Assembly: GCA_035576005.1 (NCBI GenBank)
Contig: DATLXH010000157.1
Coordinates: 18,041 to 82,040, forward strand
DNA length: 64,000 bases
Reading direction: 5' to 3'
Source of the DNA: DATLXH01 sp035576005
GTDB taxonomy: Bacteria; Acidobacteriota; Thermoanaerobaculia; Gp7-AA8
Shown: positions 35,851 to 44,774 of the stretch, one piece after another
Numbering within the stretch: the stretch's first letter is position 1
Layout of the letters: every line of letters begins with the position of its first letter
Program-made: the position numbers and the translations under genes
Notes under the pieces: model-generated
Database searches by the model: none
What the model saw: the letters and a program-made list of their open reading frames with translations, nothing else
What the model was told of the DNA's origin: nothing

Positions 35851-36201
35851 ATGCCCGAACTCTCCGACGAAGTCCGCTACAAGCTCCTCAAGCTGCTCGA
35901 GACCGAGCCCGCGTTCTCGCAGCGTCAACTTGCCGAGAGACTGGGAATCAGCGTTGGTAAAGCGAACTACTGCCTGCGTGCTCTGGTCCAGAAAGGTTTC
36001 GTGAAAGTGCGGAACTTCAGAAGCAGTCAGAACAAACAGACTTACAGCTACCTGCTCACGCCGAAAGGCATCGAAGAAAAAGCGAAAGTCACCGTCCGGT
36101 TTCTTCAGTTCAAGATCCGAGAGTTCGAAGCGTTACGCTCCGAGATCGAGCGTTTGCGGATGGATGAGAATGCAGTGAATGAATCGAGGAGTGCACGTTG
36201 A
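35851..36201 (+). CDS. MarR-family EPS-associated transcriptional regulator
   Basis: A 116-residue winged-helix protein of the EPS-associated MarR type found in exopolysaccharide loci. The helix-turn-helix is in ETEPAFSQRQLAERLGISVG, then KANYCLRALVQKGFVKVRNF (recognition helix and wing) and SYLLTPKGIEEKAKVTVRFL, with a C-terminal dimerisation helix. I use ATG 35851; a GTG at 35782 would add an unrelated leader. It precedes the CDP-3,6-dideoxyhexose genes with coupled translation and has a perfect palindrome at its start, so autoregulation and control of the operon are likely. Confidence 0.9.
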   Translation: MPELSDEVRYKLLKLLETEPAFSQRQLAERLGISVGKANYCLRALVQKGFVKVRNFRSSQNKQTYSYLLTPKGIEEKAKVTVRFLQFKIREFEALRSEIERLRMDENAVNESRSAR

Positions 36202-36272
36202 GACCGAACGAGACTACCCAAAGCCAAAGAGTTGCCGGGATCCCGGAACAGCGAGCGGTCGGGGAGAAGCGA

Positions 36273-37043
36273 ATGAAAGTGGTAATTCTCGCGGGCGGAG
36301 TTGGCAGCCGCCTCAGTGAAGAGACGGGAACGCGCCCCAAGCCGATGGTCGAGATCGGCGGGATGCCGATGATCTGGCACATCATGAAAATCTATGCTCA
36401 CTTCGGATTGACAGATTTCATCATCTGTCTCGGGTACAAGGGATATTTCATCAAAGAGTACTTCGCCAACTATTTCCTCCACACGTCCGACGTGACTCTC
36501 GATCTTCGTCGCAATGAAATGAAGGTCCACCAGAGCACTTCAGAGCCGTGGACCGTCACCCTCATTGATACGGGAGAGAACACGATGACGGGGGGACGTC
36601 TCAAGCGGGTGCGCGATCACCTGGACGACGGACCTTTCTGCTTCACCTACGGCGACGGGGTGAGCGACGTCGACCTCTCGGCGGTGATCGACTTCCATCG
36701 CGTCAGCGGTTTGCAGGCGACACTCACGACGATCCAGCCTCCCGGGAGGTTTGGAATTCTCGAGATGGATGACGATCGAATCAGTGGATTCAAGGAAAAG
36801 CCACAAGGTGAAGATACGTGGATCAATGGAGGATTCTTCGTTCTCGAGAAGAGCGTGATCGACCTGGTTGACGACGACTCCACGATCTGGGAAAAGGAGC
36901 CGCTCGAGACTCTTGCCGCGAATCGACAGCTCTCCGCGTACCGGCATCCGGGCTTCTGGCAGATGATGGACACGCTCCGTGACAAAACCTACCTAGAAGA
37001 ATTATGGGCGAGCGGCAAAGCTCCCTGGAAACTCTGGTCTTGA
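36273..37043 (+). CDS. rfbF: Glucose-1-phosphate cytidylyltransferase
   Basis: A 256-residue nucleotidyltransferase that makes CDP-D-glucose, the entry to CDP-3,6-dideoxyhexoses. Signature VVILAGGVGSRLSEETGTRP-KPM, then GGMPMIWHIMKIYAHFG and FCFTYGDGVSDVDL. ATG 36273 is preceded by GGGGAG at 6 nt and restores the family length (257 in Salmonella); a TTG at 36198 that overlaps the regulator stop would add a 25-residue leader. It overlaps rfbG by 4 nt. First enzyme of the rfbF-rfbG-rfbH block. Confidence 0.96.
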   Translation: MKVVILAGGVGSRLSEETGTRPKPMVEIGGMPMIWHIMKIYAHFGLTDFIICLGYKGYFIKEYFANYFLHTSDVTLDLRRNEMKVHQSTSEPWTVTLIDTGENTMTGGRLKRVRDHLDDGPFCFTYGDGVSDVDLSAVIDFHRVSGLQATLTTIQPPGRFGILEMDDDRISGFKEKPQGEDTWINGGFFVLEKSVIDLVDDDSTIWEKEPLETLAANRQLSAYRHPGFWQMMDTLRDKTYLEELWASGKAPWKLWS

Positions 37044-38179
37044 GCAGTTCATTCTGGAGTGGGAAACGCGTTCTTCTGACCGGCCACACCGGTTTCAAAG
37101 GAAGCTGGCTGGCGATGTGGCTTACCTCCAGGGGTGCGAGCGTGACTGGCTTCGCTCTGCCACCTCCTTACGAACCGAGCCTCTTCCGAACGGTCGATCT
37201 TGCATCATCGATTGAGAGCATCGAAGGAGATGTCCGCGACCTCGATGCGCTCAAACGAGTCGTCAGATCTTCGAAGCCTCAGATCGTGTTTCATCTCGCC
37301 GCACAGGCGTTGGTCCGGGCTTCCTACGAGTCTCCGGTAGAAACATACGCCACCAATGTGATGGGGACCGTGCATTTGCTCGAATCCGTTCGGCAGTGTG
37401 AGGACACCCGCGCGGTGGTCATTGTCACGAGTGACAAGTGCTACGAGAACCGCGAGTGGGTCTGGGGATACAGGGAAGAGGATCCCATGGGCGGTCATGA
37501 TCCGTATTCCAACAGTAAGGGCTGTTCGGAGCTCGTTACCGCCGCCTACAGCAAGTCATTTTTCAACGGGAGCCCTGCCGCCTCGAGCGCGCGAGTGGCG
37601 AGCGCGCGCGCCGGCAATGTCATCGGCGGCGGCGACTGGGCCAAGGACCGCCTGATCCCTGACATCATCGAGGCCTTCTCTCAGCAGAGTCCAGTGGTGA
37701 TCAGAAGTCCCAAAGCGGTCCGTCCCTGGCAGCATGTGCTCGAGCCTCTCAGTGGATACGTTCTTCTGGCGGAGAAATTGTGGGAAGGCGGGGAAGACTA
37801 CACGGGCGGTTGGAACTTCGGCCCGAGCGACGCTGATGCCCGCCCGGTCGACTGGATCGTTGAACGACTTCGCACGATCTGGGGAGATGGAGCTTCGTGG
37901 AAACTGGACGGTAAGCAACACCCGCATGAAGCGCACCTTCTGAAACTCGATATTTCCAAAGCGCGCTCTCTTCTGAGGTGGCGTCCCAGGTTGGAGTTGG
38001 GCACAGCACTCGAATGGACGGCTGTCTGGTACCGCGAGTTTCTACGCGACTCGGGCTCCGCGCGCCAGATGACCGAGCGACAGATTGCCGATTTCGAGCG
38101 GATCGGCCTCACGAGGGATATCGAGGACGAGTCCGGGGCACTGAGTGCTGTCGATGAAACGTCGAGGAACCTTTCATGA
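37040..38179 (+). CDS. rfbG: CDP-glucose 4,6-dehydratase
   Basis: A 379-residue SDR that forms CDP-4-keto-6-deoxy-D-glucose. Motifs: VLLTGHTGFKGSWLAMWL, FHLAAQALVRASYESPVETY, VTSDKCYENREWVWGYREED and the catalytic Tyr-x3-Lys of DPYSNSKGCSELV. Later GNVIGGGDWAKDRLIPDI and PWQHVLEPLSGY are characteristic of RfbG. I choose TTG 37040, which overlaps the rfbF stop as TTGA; an in-frame start at 37004 lies inside rfbF. Its own TGA overlaps the rfbH ATG. Confidence 0.96.
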   Translation: MSSSFWSGKRVLLTGHTGFKGSWLAMWLTSRGASVTGFALPPPYEPSLFRTVDLASSIESIEGDVRDLDALKRVVRSSKPQIVFHLAAQALVRASYESPVETYATNVMGTVHLLESVRQCEDTRAVVIVTSDKCYENREWVWGYREEDPMGGHDPYSNSKGCSELVTAAYSKSFFNGSPAASSARVASARAGNVIGGGDWAKDRLIPDIIEAFSQQSPVVIRSPKAVRPWQHVLEPLSGYVLLAEKLWEGGEDYTGGWNFGPSDADARPVDWIVERLRTIWGDGASWKLDGKQHPHEAHLLKLDISKARSLLRWRPRLELGTALEWTAVWYREFLRDSGSARQMTERQIADFERIGLTRDIEDESGALSAVDETSRNLS

Positions 38180-39534
38180 ACACGGGGACGATCATTCCGG
38201 GTGTTTCTCCGAAAGATGCCGAGGGGAGCCGTGCCTCAGAGCTCAGATTGCAGATCATGCAGCTTGTCGCGGAGTATCACGAAGCGGCCTTTCCCGCGAA
38301 GAAGTTTATTCCGGGCGAAAGTCCTATCCCCGTCTCCGGCCGGGTTTTCGATCATGTCGATATCCAACATCTCGTTGACTCGTCGCTCGACTTCTGGCTC
38401 ACCACGGGACGTTTTGCCAGCCAGTTCGAAAAGGAATTTGCAAAGCTTTTCGGCCTGCGTGCAGCGATCCTGGTCAATTCCGGCTCATCAGCCAATCTCG
38501 TGGCGCTGTCGTGCCTCACATCGCCGAGGCTCGGGGACAGGCGGCTCGAGGCCGGAGACGAGGTCATCACAGTCGCTGCCGGTTTTCCGACGACAGTGAA
38601 TCCCATCATTCAGAACGGACTGGTCCCGGTATTCATCGATGTCTCAATTCCCGGCTACGACGTCGATGTAACACAACTCGAAGCGGCGCTCTCGTCCAAA
38701 ACCAGGGCGATCATGATCGCCCACACGCTCGGAAACCCTTTCGACCTCGACGCTGTGACTGCATTCGCCCGCAAGCACGAACTTTGGTTCATCGAGGATT
38801 GTTGCGATGCCGTGGGTGCGACGTACAAAGGTCAGAGTGTGGGGACATTTGGCGACCTGGCTACGGTGAGCTTCTACCCGGCACATCACATTACGATGGG
38901 GGAGGGAGGCGCCGTGTTGACGAACTCCCCACTACTCAAGACCCTCGCCGAGTCGTTCCGCGATTGGGGCCGCGATTGCTGGTGCGAGCCGGGCAAAGAC
39001 AACAGCTGCGGCAAGCGGTTCGATTGGGACCTTGGTGATCTGCCGCACGGCTACGACCACAAGTACACTTACTCGCATATCGGCTACAACTTGAAGGCGA
39101 CGGATATGCAGGCGGCGGTGGGAGTCGCTCAGCTTCAGAAGCTTTCGGGATTCATCGCTGCGCGTCGCAGAAATTTCGCTCTGCTGCGGGAAGGTCTCGA
39201 GGATTTGCAGGAGCATTTCATTCTCCCTGAGCCGACGCCCCACTCAGAGCCCAGCTGGTTCGGATTTCCAGTTGGCCTGCGTCCTGAGGCTCCTTTCAGC
39301 CGGGACCACGTCGTTCGATCGCTCGAGGGGAAAGGGATTGGCACTCGGCTGCTTTTCGCCGGCAACCTTCTGCGCCAGCCTGCTTACAAACACATCAGTC
39401 ACCGCGTCATTGGGACTCTCCCAAACTCGGACTTCGTGATGAACAACGTGTTCTGGATCGGCGTCTACCCGGGCCTCACCTCAGCGATGATCGAATACAT
39501 GATCGATGCATTTCATAGGGTAAGTCGCGGGTAA
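38176..39534 (+). CDS. rfbH: CDP-4-keto-6-deoxyglucose 3-dehydrase (E1)
   Basis: A 452-residue PMP- and [2Fe-2S]-dependent dehydrase of the aminotransferase fold that removes the C3 hydroxyl. The PLP lysine is replaced by His (AHHITMGEGG, residues 236-244), the hallmark of E1/RfbH. The iron-sulfur ligands fit C-x57-C-x1-C-x7-C exactly: Cys210, Cys268, Cys270, Cys278. Length is normal. In Yersinia a flavin/Fe-S reductase (E3, AscD/RfbI) supplies electrons; no such gene is seen in this window, so another reductase must serve. It overlaps genes on both sides by 1-4 nt. Confidence 0.97.
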   Translation: MNTGTIIPGVSPKDAEGSRASELRLQIMQLVAEYHEAAFPAKKFIPGESPIPVSGRVFDHVDIQHLVDSSLDFWLTTGRFASQFEKEFAKLFGLRAAILVNSGSSANLVALSCLTSPRLGDRRLEAGDEVITVAAGFPTTVNPIIQNGLVPVFIDVSIPGYDVDVTQLEAALSSKTRAIMIAHTLGNPFDLDAVTAFARKHELWFIEDCCDAVGATYKGQSVGTFGDLATVSFYPAHHITMGEGGAVLTNSPLLKTLAESFRDWGRDCWCEPGKDNSCGKRFDWDLGDLPHGYDHKYTYSHIGYNLKATDMQAAVGVAQLQKLSGFIAARRRNFALLREGLEDLQEHFILPEPTPHSEPSWFGFPVGLRPEAPFSRDHVVRSLEGKGIGTRLLFAGNLLRQPAYKHISHRVIGTLPNSDFVMNNVFWIGVYPGLTSAMIEYMIDAFHRVSRG

Positions 39535-40478
39535 TGCGTTGCCTGGTCACGGGTGCCACCGGCCACGTAGGTTCGTTCCTGACCCGCCGCCTCGTTCGTG
39601 AGGGCTGGAGCGTCTCGGTTCTCGTCCGGCCTCAGAGCGACCTGAGCCGGATTGCTGACGTGCTTCCGGCGTTGACAATCCTGTACGGTGAAATGGAAAA
39701 CCTGGAACCGACTGTGGGGTCGATTACCGAAGCGGCGCCCCGATTTGTCTTTCACCTGGCATGGAGTGGTGTTACGAAAGAGCACAGGAATGACTCCAGA
39801 CAGTTGACCGAGAACATCAGAGGCAGCCTGAGGCTCTTCGAAATTGCCCATGCCGCAGGCTGCAAGCGATGGATCGGTCTCGGTTCCCAGGCGGAGTATG
39901 GCCGTCATGACGTTATTCTCAGCGAGACCAGCCACACAGAGCCGACCACCGCGTACGGCGTAGCGAAGCTCGCCCTTTTCATGCTGATGTCGAAGGCCTG
40001 CGAGATTACCGAAACGTCGCTTGTGTGGATACGCTTGCTCGCCGCATATGGTCCGATGGACGATCCGCGCCATCTCATTCCTTCTGCCATCAGGGCGCTC
40101 ATTGATCGCGATATTCTCCATACCACTCCTGGAGAGCAGCGCTGGGATTATCTCTACGTTGAAGATGCCGTCGACGCGATTTATCGACTTGCCATCACTA
40201 CAGCGGCGGATGGGGTTTTCAACCTCGGGTCAGGTAAGGCCCACGAGGTGCGAGAGATCGTATCGATGATTCGTGACTTGATCGATCCTTCGGCGGCGGT
40301 AGGGTTCGGCGATCTTGCGTATGGTCAGGACCAGATCATGCTTCTGCAGACTGACATAACCAAAATCCAACAGGTAACCGGCTGGAGTCCGGAGGTCGAC
40401 CTCGCTGAAGGTTTGCGAAGGACAGTGGTCTGGCACCGCGACGATCGATCGGGGCTACACGCCGGGAGGGTGTCATGA
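39534..40478 (+). CDS. Extended SDR, candidate YerF-like reductase of the branched-sugar path
   Basis: A 314-residue extended SDR: LVTGATGHVGSFLTRRLV, FHLAWSGVTKEHRND, WIGLGSQAEYGRHD and the catalytic Tyr-x3-Lys of TAYGVAKLALF. The GLGSQAEYG motif is that of the family with CDP-abequose/paratose synthases and their relatives. It sits exactly between rfbH and a YerE-like TPP enzyme, overlapping both. In Y. pseudotuberculosis O:VI, YerF reduces the keto group on the side chain attached by YerE, so that role is the best inference; direct reduction of the 3,6-dideoxy-4-ketose is the alternative. Confidence 0.8.
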   Translation: MRCLVTGATGHVGSFLTRRLVREGWSVSVLVRPQSDLSRIADVLPALTILYGEMENLEPTVGSITEAAPRFVFHLAWSGVTKEHRNDSRQLTENIRGSLRLFEIAHAAGCKRWIGLGSQAEYGRHDVILSETSHTEPTTAYGVAKLALFMLMSKACEITETSLVWIRLLAAYGPMDDPRHLIPSAIRALIDRDILHTTPGEQRWDYLYVEDAVDAIYRLAITTAADGVFNLGSGKAHEVREIVSMIRDLIDPSAAVGFGDLAYGQDQIMLLQTDITKIQQVTGWSPEVDLAEGLRRTVVWHRDDRSGLHAGRVS

Positions 40479-42199
40479 AAGGTTCGGACTACATCGCCCT
40501 GTTCCTCGAATCAAGGGGCGTCGGAGCAGTGTTCGAGATGTCAGGGGGCATGATCACGCACATGCTCGACTCGATTCATCAGCGGACAAAGATTCGTATC
40601 GTGAGTGTTCATCACGAACAGGCCGCCGCCTTCGCAGCTGAGGGTTATGGACGGATCACCGGCATCCCTGGTGTGGCGATGGCTACCAGCGGCCCCGGGG
40701 CGACGAACCTTCTGACAGGCATAGGGAGTTGTCATTTCGATTCGTCACCGGCCGTGTTCATCACCGGTCAGGTAAATCGGCACGAGCAGAAGGGAGATCG
40801 GGCCGTACGTCAGCTGGGATTTCAGGAGACGGACATCGTTTCCATGGCGAAGCCGATTACTAAGGCTTCCTGGCTTGTGAGGAAACCGGAAGAACTTCCC
40901 GAGATGCTCGAACGCTCCTTCGAGCTCGCGGTCAGCGGAAGGCCGGGTCCCGTTCTGCTGGACGTTCCAATGGATATCCAGCGTGAGGATCTGAAAGTCG
41001 AAGCGCCTTTCCCTCTCTCTCTGATCGCCCGCCGCCCCGAAGTTGACGCCGATTTATTGAAGCGGTTGTTTGCGGCAATCACGGAGGCGAAGCGACCTCT
41101 CATCCTCGCAGGTGGTGGAATCCGGTCATCCCGAAGCACAGAGCTATTCCGACGTTTCGCAGCGAAAACGAAGATTCCCGTCGTCAACTCTTTAATGGCG
41201 GTCGATGCGCTTGCCTCAGATGATCCGCTGCGCGTCGGCATGATCGGGAGCTATGGAAATCGATGGGCGAATCTCGCGATCGCTCAGAGCGACCTGCTCA
41301 TCGTACTCGGAAGCCGCCTCGACATTCGGCAGACCGGCTCGGAGACTAAAGCCTTCAGGGGTCAACGAACAATTTTTCACATCGACTGTGAGTCGGGTGA
41401 GATGAACAATCGAATCACCGATTGCATCGAGGTGCACTCGGAGCTCGGTGACTTCTTCGAGGCCGCTATCGAAGCATCTGGGAACGAGTCGTTCCATGAG
41501 AGGACCGAGTGGGTGCGAGACATTGCGGCGCTACGGATGGAATGGCCTGATACCAGCGAGATCAAAAATCTGAAGGGCATCAATCCCAATCAGTTCATGC
41601 ACGATCTCTCGAGGGTTTCATCGGCGGCGGCGGCGTTTGTCGTTGATGTGGGCCAGCATCAGATGTGGGCCGCTCAATCTCTGGATCTGCACTCCGATCA
41701 GCGCTTTCTCACATCCGGCGGAATGGGGTCGATGGGGTTCGCCCTTCCTGCCTCGATCGGGGTCGCAGTTGCAACGTCTCCCCGACCTGTCGTCGTGGTC
41801 GCCGGCGATGGCGGATTTCAGTCCAATATTCAGGAGCTACAGACAGTATTTCGAAATCAGCTTCCGCTGAAGATCGTCGTGATCGACAACGGCTGTCACG
41901 GCATGGTCCGCCAGTTTCAGGAGAGCTATTTTGAAGCGAGATATCAGTCGACCTTGTGGGGCTACAGCGCCCCGAAGTTTACCGCCGTCTCAGAGGCGTA
42001 CGGAATTCCTGCTTCCACCATAACCGATCAGGAACAGGTCGCGGAAGCTCTCGCCTGGCTCTGGAGCGATCCGGTACGTCCCGCTCTGCTGCAGGTCATG
42101 GTTGATACCTACACCAACGCGTATCCCAAGATCGCATTCGGCAGGCCTAACACCGAGATGGAGCCTTTCGCAACTCCGATCGGGATGGAAAGTACATGA
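40475..42199 (+). CDS. yerE: TPP-dependent acetolactate-synthase-like enzyme (YerE-like)
   Basis: A 574-residue three-domain TPP enzyme: N-terminal pyrimidine-binding domain with catalytic Glu48 (VHHEQAAAFAAEGYGR), central domain (about 190-320) and C-terminal TPP domain with the GDGG motif at 444-447 ending at Asn472. It resembles acetolactate synthase large subunits but lies in a CDP-3,6-dideoxyhexose operon without a small subunit. YerE of Yersinia decarboxylates pyruvate and adds the two-carbon unit to CDP-4-keto-3,6-dideoxyglucose, forming the branch of yersiniose; gene order rfbFGH-SDR-TPP enzyme fits that pathway. Role in branched-chain amino acids is unlikely here. Confidence 0.85.
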   Translation: MKGSDYIALFLESRGVGAVFEMSGGMITHMLDSIHQRTKIRIVSVHHEQAAAFAAEGYGRITGIPGVAMATSGPGATNLLTGIGSCHFDSSPAVFITGQVNRHEQKGDRAVRQLGFQETDIVSMAKPITKASWLVRKPEELPEMLERSFELAVSGRPGPVLLDVPMDIQREDLKVEAPFPLSLIARRPEVDADLLKRLFAAITEAKRPLILAGGGIRSSRSTELFRRFAAKTKIPVVNSLMAVDALASDDPLRVGMIGSYGNRWANLAIAQSDLLIVLGSRLDIRQTGSETKAFRGQRTIFHIDCESGEMNNRITDCIEVHSELGDFFEAAIEASGNESFHERTEWVRDIAALRMEWPDTSEIKNLKGINPNQFMHDLSRVSSAAAAFVVDVGQHQMWAAQSLDLHSDQRFLTSGGMGSMGFALPASIGVAVATSPRPVVVVAGDGGFQSNIQELQTVFRNQLPLKIVVIDNGCHGMVRQFQESYFEARYQSTLWGYSAPKFTAVSEAYGIPASTITDQEQVAEALAWLWSDPVRPALLQVMVDTYTNAYPKIAFGRPNTEMEPFATPIGMEST

Positions 42200-43590
42200 G
42201 CTTGCCCGATAACAGGGGAGCAGACGGGCTGCGTCCACCTGGTCACTTCGTTAGACGGGGCTTGCACTTTCTCGGAGTCGATCGGGCGATCGCGTACGTG
42301 ATCGTCGGACGTGCGTGGGCTATCCTGGCCGGCCCGCTTTCTCTCTTTTTTATTGCCAGACACCTCTCAGTGGGTGAGCAGGGCTTCTATTACACGTTCA
42401 ATAGTGTCCTGGGGTTGCAGATATTTTTTGATCTCGGCGTGTCGTTCGTGCTCCTGCAAAGATCCAGTCATGAGAGTGCCCGGCTGCGGTGGACGGCCGA
42501 GGGCTTATTGGCGGGTGATGATGCATCCACTATTCGCATAGCCTCTCTGCTGAGAAAGGGCCTCGGCTGGTACGCGGTGGTAGCGGTTCTTGTCATCACC
42601 ATCATCGCTCCATTAGGAATGCAGTTTTTCGCGCGGAACGCGTCTGCTGTGGATTCCTGGCGAGCCGCCTGGACGTTTCTTGTCGTTGCTTCCGCGGCGA
42701 ATCTTCTGATCAGTCCGATCTTTTCAGTCCTTGAAGGGTGCGGTCTGGTGCCGCAGATCGCTCTTCTGAGACTCACCCAGGGGATTGCGTCGAATCTGGT
42801 GCTTTGGCTGGCCTTATCGTCTGGCCTCGCGCTCATGGCCTTGCCTCTGATGTCCGCGGCAACACTGGTAGCGGGGATTGGCTGGCTCGTGGCTACGAAA
42901 AGGCAATTTTTGAAGCACATGTTTTTCTCGATCTCGCAGAGATCGACGGCCGCGGTGAACTGGTGGACGGAGATCTGGCCTTTCCAGTGGCGGATCGCGG
43001 TGAGCTGGCTGAGCGGGTACTTCATTTTTCAGCTTTTCAATCCGATCTTGTTTGTCTATCGCGGAGCCGAGGCGGCTGGACGGATGGGCATGAGTATCAC
43101 CATCATTTCCTCGATCTCTGTTACTGCGATCGCATGGCTGACGACGAAGGCTCCCGCCTTCGGACGTCTCGTGGCTGTCAGAGGCTTCCAGGAACTCGAC
43201 GCGATCTTCTTCCGGACTCTTTGGCAGTCGCTTGCAGCTATCATCGCGGCCGGCGGATCTTTCTGGGTCGTCACGTTCTATTTGTGGTCGAGTGGCCACC
43301 GCCTGAGCGAGAGGCTGCTCGAGCCGTTGCCACTGGCCTTTCTGGTGGGGACCTACGTTCTGAATCAGGTGATAGTTGCTCAGGCTGTTTACCTTCGCGC
43401 GCATCTGCAGGAGCCATTCCTCGGGATTTCCGTGGTCACCGCGATCTTAATGGCCGTCTCCACATATGTTCTGGGTAAACGATTTGGTGCAACAGGCATG
43501 ACTGCAGGAGGTTTTGTGATCACGCTCGCTGTAGGTCTCGGCGGTGGGAGCTGGGTTTTCAATCAGAAGCGGCGAGAGTGGCACCGATGA
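42196..43590 (+). CDS. wzx: Wzx-like polysaccharide flippase, module B
   Basis: A 464-residue membrane protein with about 12 hydrophobic helices (for example AWAILAGPLSLFFIARHLSV, then FDLGVSFVLLQ) of the MOP polysaccharide exporter type. The sequence is remote from classical Wzx, so the call rests on topology and location between the sugar synthesis genes and the glycosyltransferases. ATG overlaps the yerE-like stop; the stop overlaps the next transferase ATG (ATGA). It is not similar to the flippase at 7432, consistent with a different repeat unit. Confidence 0.8.
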   Translation: MSLPDNRGADGLRPPGHFVRRGLHFLGVDRAIAYVIVGRAWAILAGPLSLFFIARHLSVGEQGFYYTFNSVLGLQIFFDLGVSFVLLQRSSHESARLRWTAEGLLAGDDASTIRIASLLRKGLGWYAVVAVLVITIIAPLGMQFFARNASAVDSWRAAWTFLVVASAANLLISPIFSVLEGCGLVPQIALLRLTQGIASNLVLWLALSSGLALMALPLMSAATLVAGIGWLVATKRQFLKHMFFSISQRSTAAVNWWTEIWPFQWRIAVSWLSGYFIFQLFNPILFVYRGAEAAGRMGMSITIISSISVTAIAWLTTKAPAFGRLVAVRGFQELDAIFFRTLWQSLAAIIAAGGSFWVVTFYLWSSGHRLSERLLEPLPLAFLVGTYVLNQVIVAQAVYLRAHLQEPFLGISVVTAILMAVSTYVLGKRFGATGMTAGGFVITLAVGLGGGSWVFNQKRREWHR

Positions 43591-44774
43591 GCCGCACTCC
43601 GAAGCTTTCGTTCGCCCGCCGCTGCGTCAACTTCGCGCATTACAGATCGAAGCAAGCCGTATCCTCCTTGAAATACAACATCGCGCTCACGAGAAAGAGA
43701 CCGACCGAGTCGATGCCGATCTATCTCTCGCCGAGTCTGGTGAGCAAAGATCATCCGATCTGGAAAACCTATCAGACACATCCGGTTATGCAGTACGTCC
43801 CGTACCACCGTGCCAGGTTGTGTCACTGGTTCAACGAACTTCCGAGGATATTTCGACGCTCATGCATTACAGAGGTCGAGCACCTGTTCGCTCTGAGCCG
43901 AAAAACCTTGATGTGGCAGCGACCGCTGGAAGAGAAGAGTCGCATGGTCAGGGCCGTTTCCGAGAAGCGATGCCTGGCGGTTGTGACTCTCTCAAAGGGT
44001 CTGATGGATCACGGCGCCCGGTACCTGCCGCGCGAGCTATGGCCCAAACTTGATTACCTCTACCCCGCCTATCCGACGCAGCCGTTCCTGTCTCAGCCAG
44101 ATCGGCCCTTTACCATTCTGACGATTGCCAGCCGATTCTCTGACAAAGGTCTACCCGAAGTGATTGACGCATTTCGGATTCTCCGCCAACGTCACGGTTC
44201 GAAAGTCGCGATGATCCTGGTAAGTCAGGCCATCCCCCAAAACTTCAAAATGCCTGAGGGCATTACACACCATGACATTCCGAGAATGAGCACCGAATTC
44301 AAGGAGCAGATCTACCGCGCTTCGGATGTCCTGTTGCTGCCGTGCTTCAGTGACACCCTCGGTTGTTTCACTGAGGCCACGGCATTTGGAGTTCCGATCG
44401 TGACAACCCGAATTCACCACGGCGATGAGTTCATCAAGGACGGACAGACTGGCTTCCTCCTCAGAGCTCCTCTTTTCTTCTACTCGGACGAGTTCGGATC
44501 TCGCTGGAACAGCTGGGGTGAGTTCCTGGCGATTCTTGATACGGTCCGTGAGTCAGGTGGCTTGCGTGTTGTCGTCGACGAGATGGTTGCCCGCATCGAA
44601 GAACTGCTTGACGATCGTTCGCTCCTGGCGACCATGGGAAAGAATGCGATCGAACTGCACCGCGAGCTTCTTTCTCCGGAGGCGCGGAATGTCCGGTTGC
44701 TTTCGATCTATACAAAAGCGTTAGCGAGCATCGATTCGAGCCGGCGAATGCATCGCTCTTCGGTGACTCAGTGA
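43587..44774 (+). CDS. GT4-family glycosyltransferase
   Basis: A 395-residue transferase. The C-terminal GT4 domain (about 175-385) is clear: FTILTIASRFSDKGLPEVID, then YRASDVLLLPCFSDTLGCFT-EATAFGVPIVTT. The N-terminal half is divergent and basic. ATG 43587 overlaps the flippase stop; an in-frame ATG at 43578 would start inside the flippase gene. It overlaps the following GT2 gene by 4 nt. Donor could be one of the CDP-dideoxyhexoses or GDP-fucose; not decidable. Confidence 0.88.
   Translation: MSRTPKLSFARRCVNFAHYRSKQAVSSLKYNIALTRKRPTESMPIYLSPSLVSKDHPIWKTYQTHPVMQYVPYHRARLCHWFNELPRIFRRSCITEVEHLFALSRKTLMWQRPLEEKSRMVRAVSEKRCLAVVTLSKGLMDHGARYLPRELWPKLDYLYPAYPTQPFLSQPDRPFTILTIASRFSDKGLPEVIDAFRILRQRHGSKVAMILVSQAIPQNFKMPEGITHHDIPRMSTEFKEQIYRASDVLLLPCFSDTLGCFTEATAFGVPIVTTRIHHGDEFIKDGQTGFLLRAPLFFYSDEFGSRWNSWGEFLAILDTVRESGGLRVVVDEMVARIEELLDDRSLLATMGKNAIELHRELLSPEARNVRLLSIYTKALASIDSSRRMHRSSVTQ

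Noticed and set aside
40475..42199. True acetolactate synthase for branched-chain amino acids
   Set aside because: No regulatory small subunit and no ilv genes nearby; it lies with 4-nt overlaps inside a CDP-sugar operon, so the YerE-like role is preferred.
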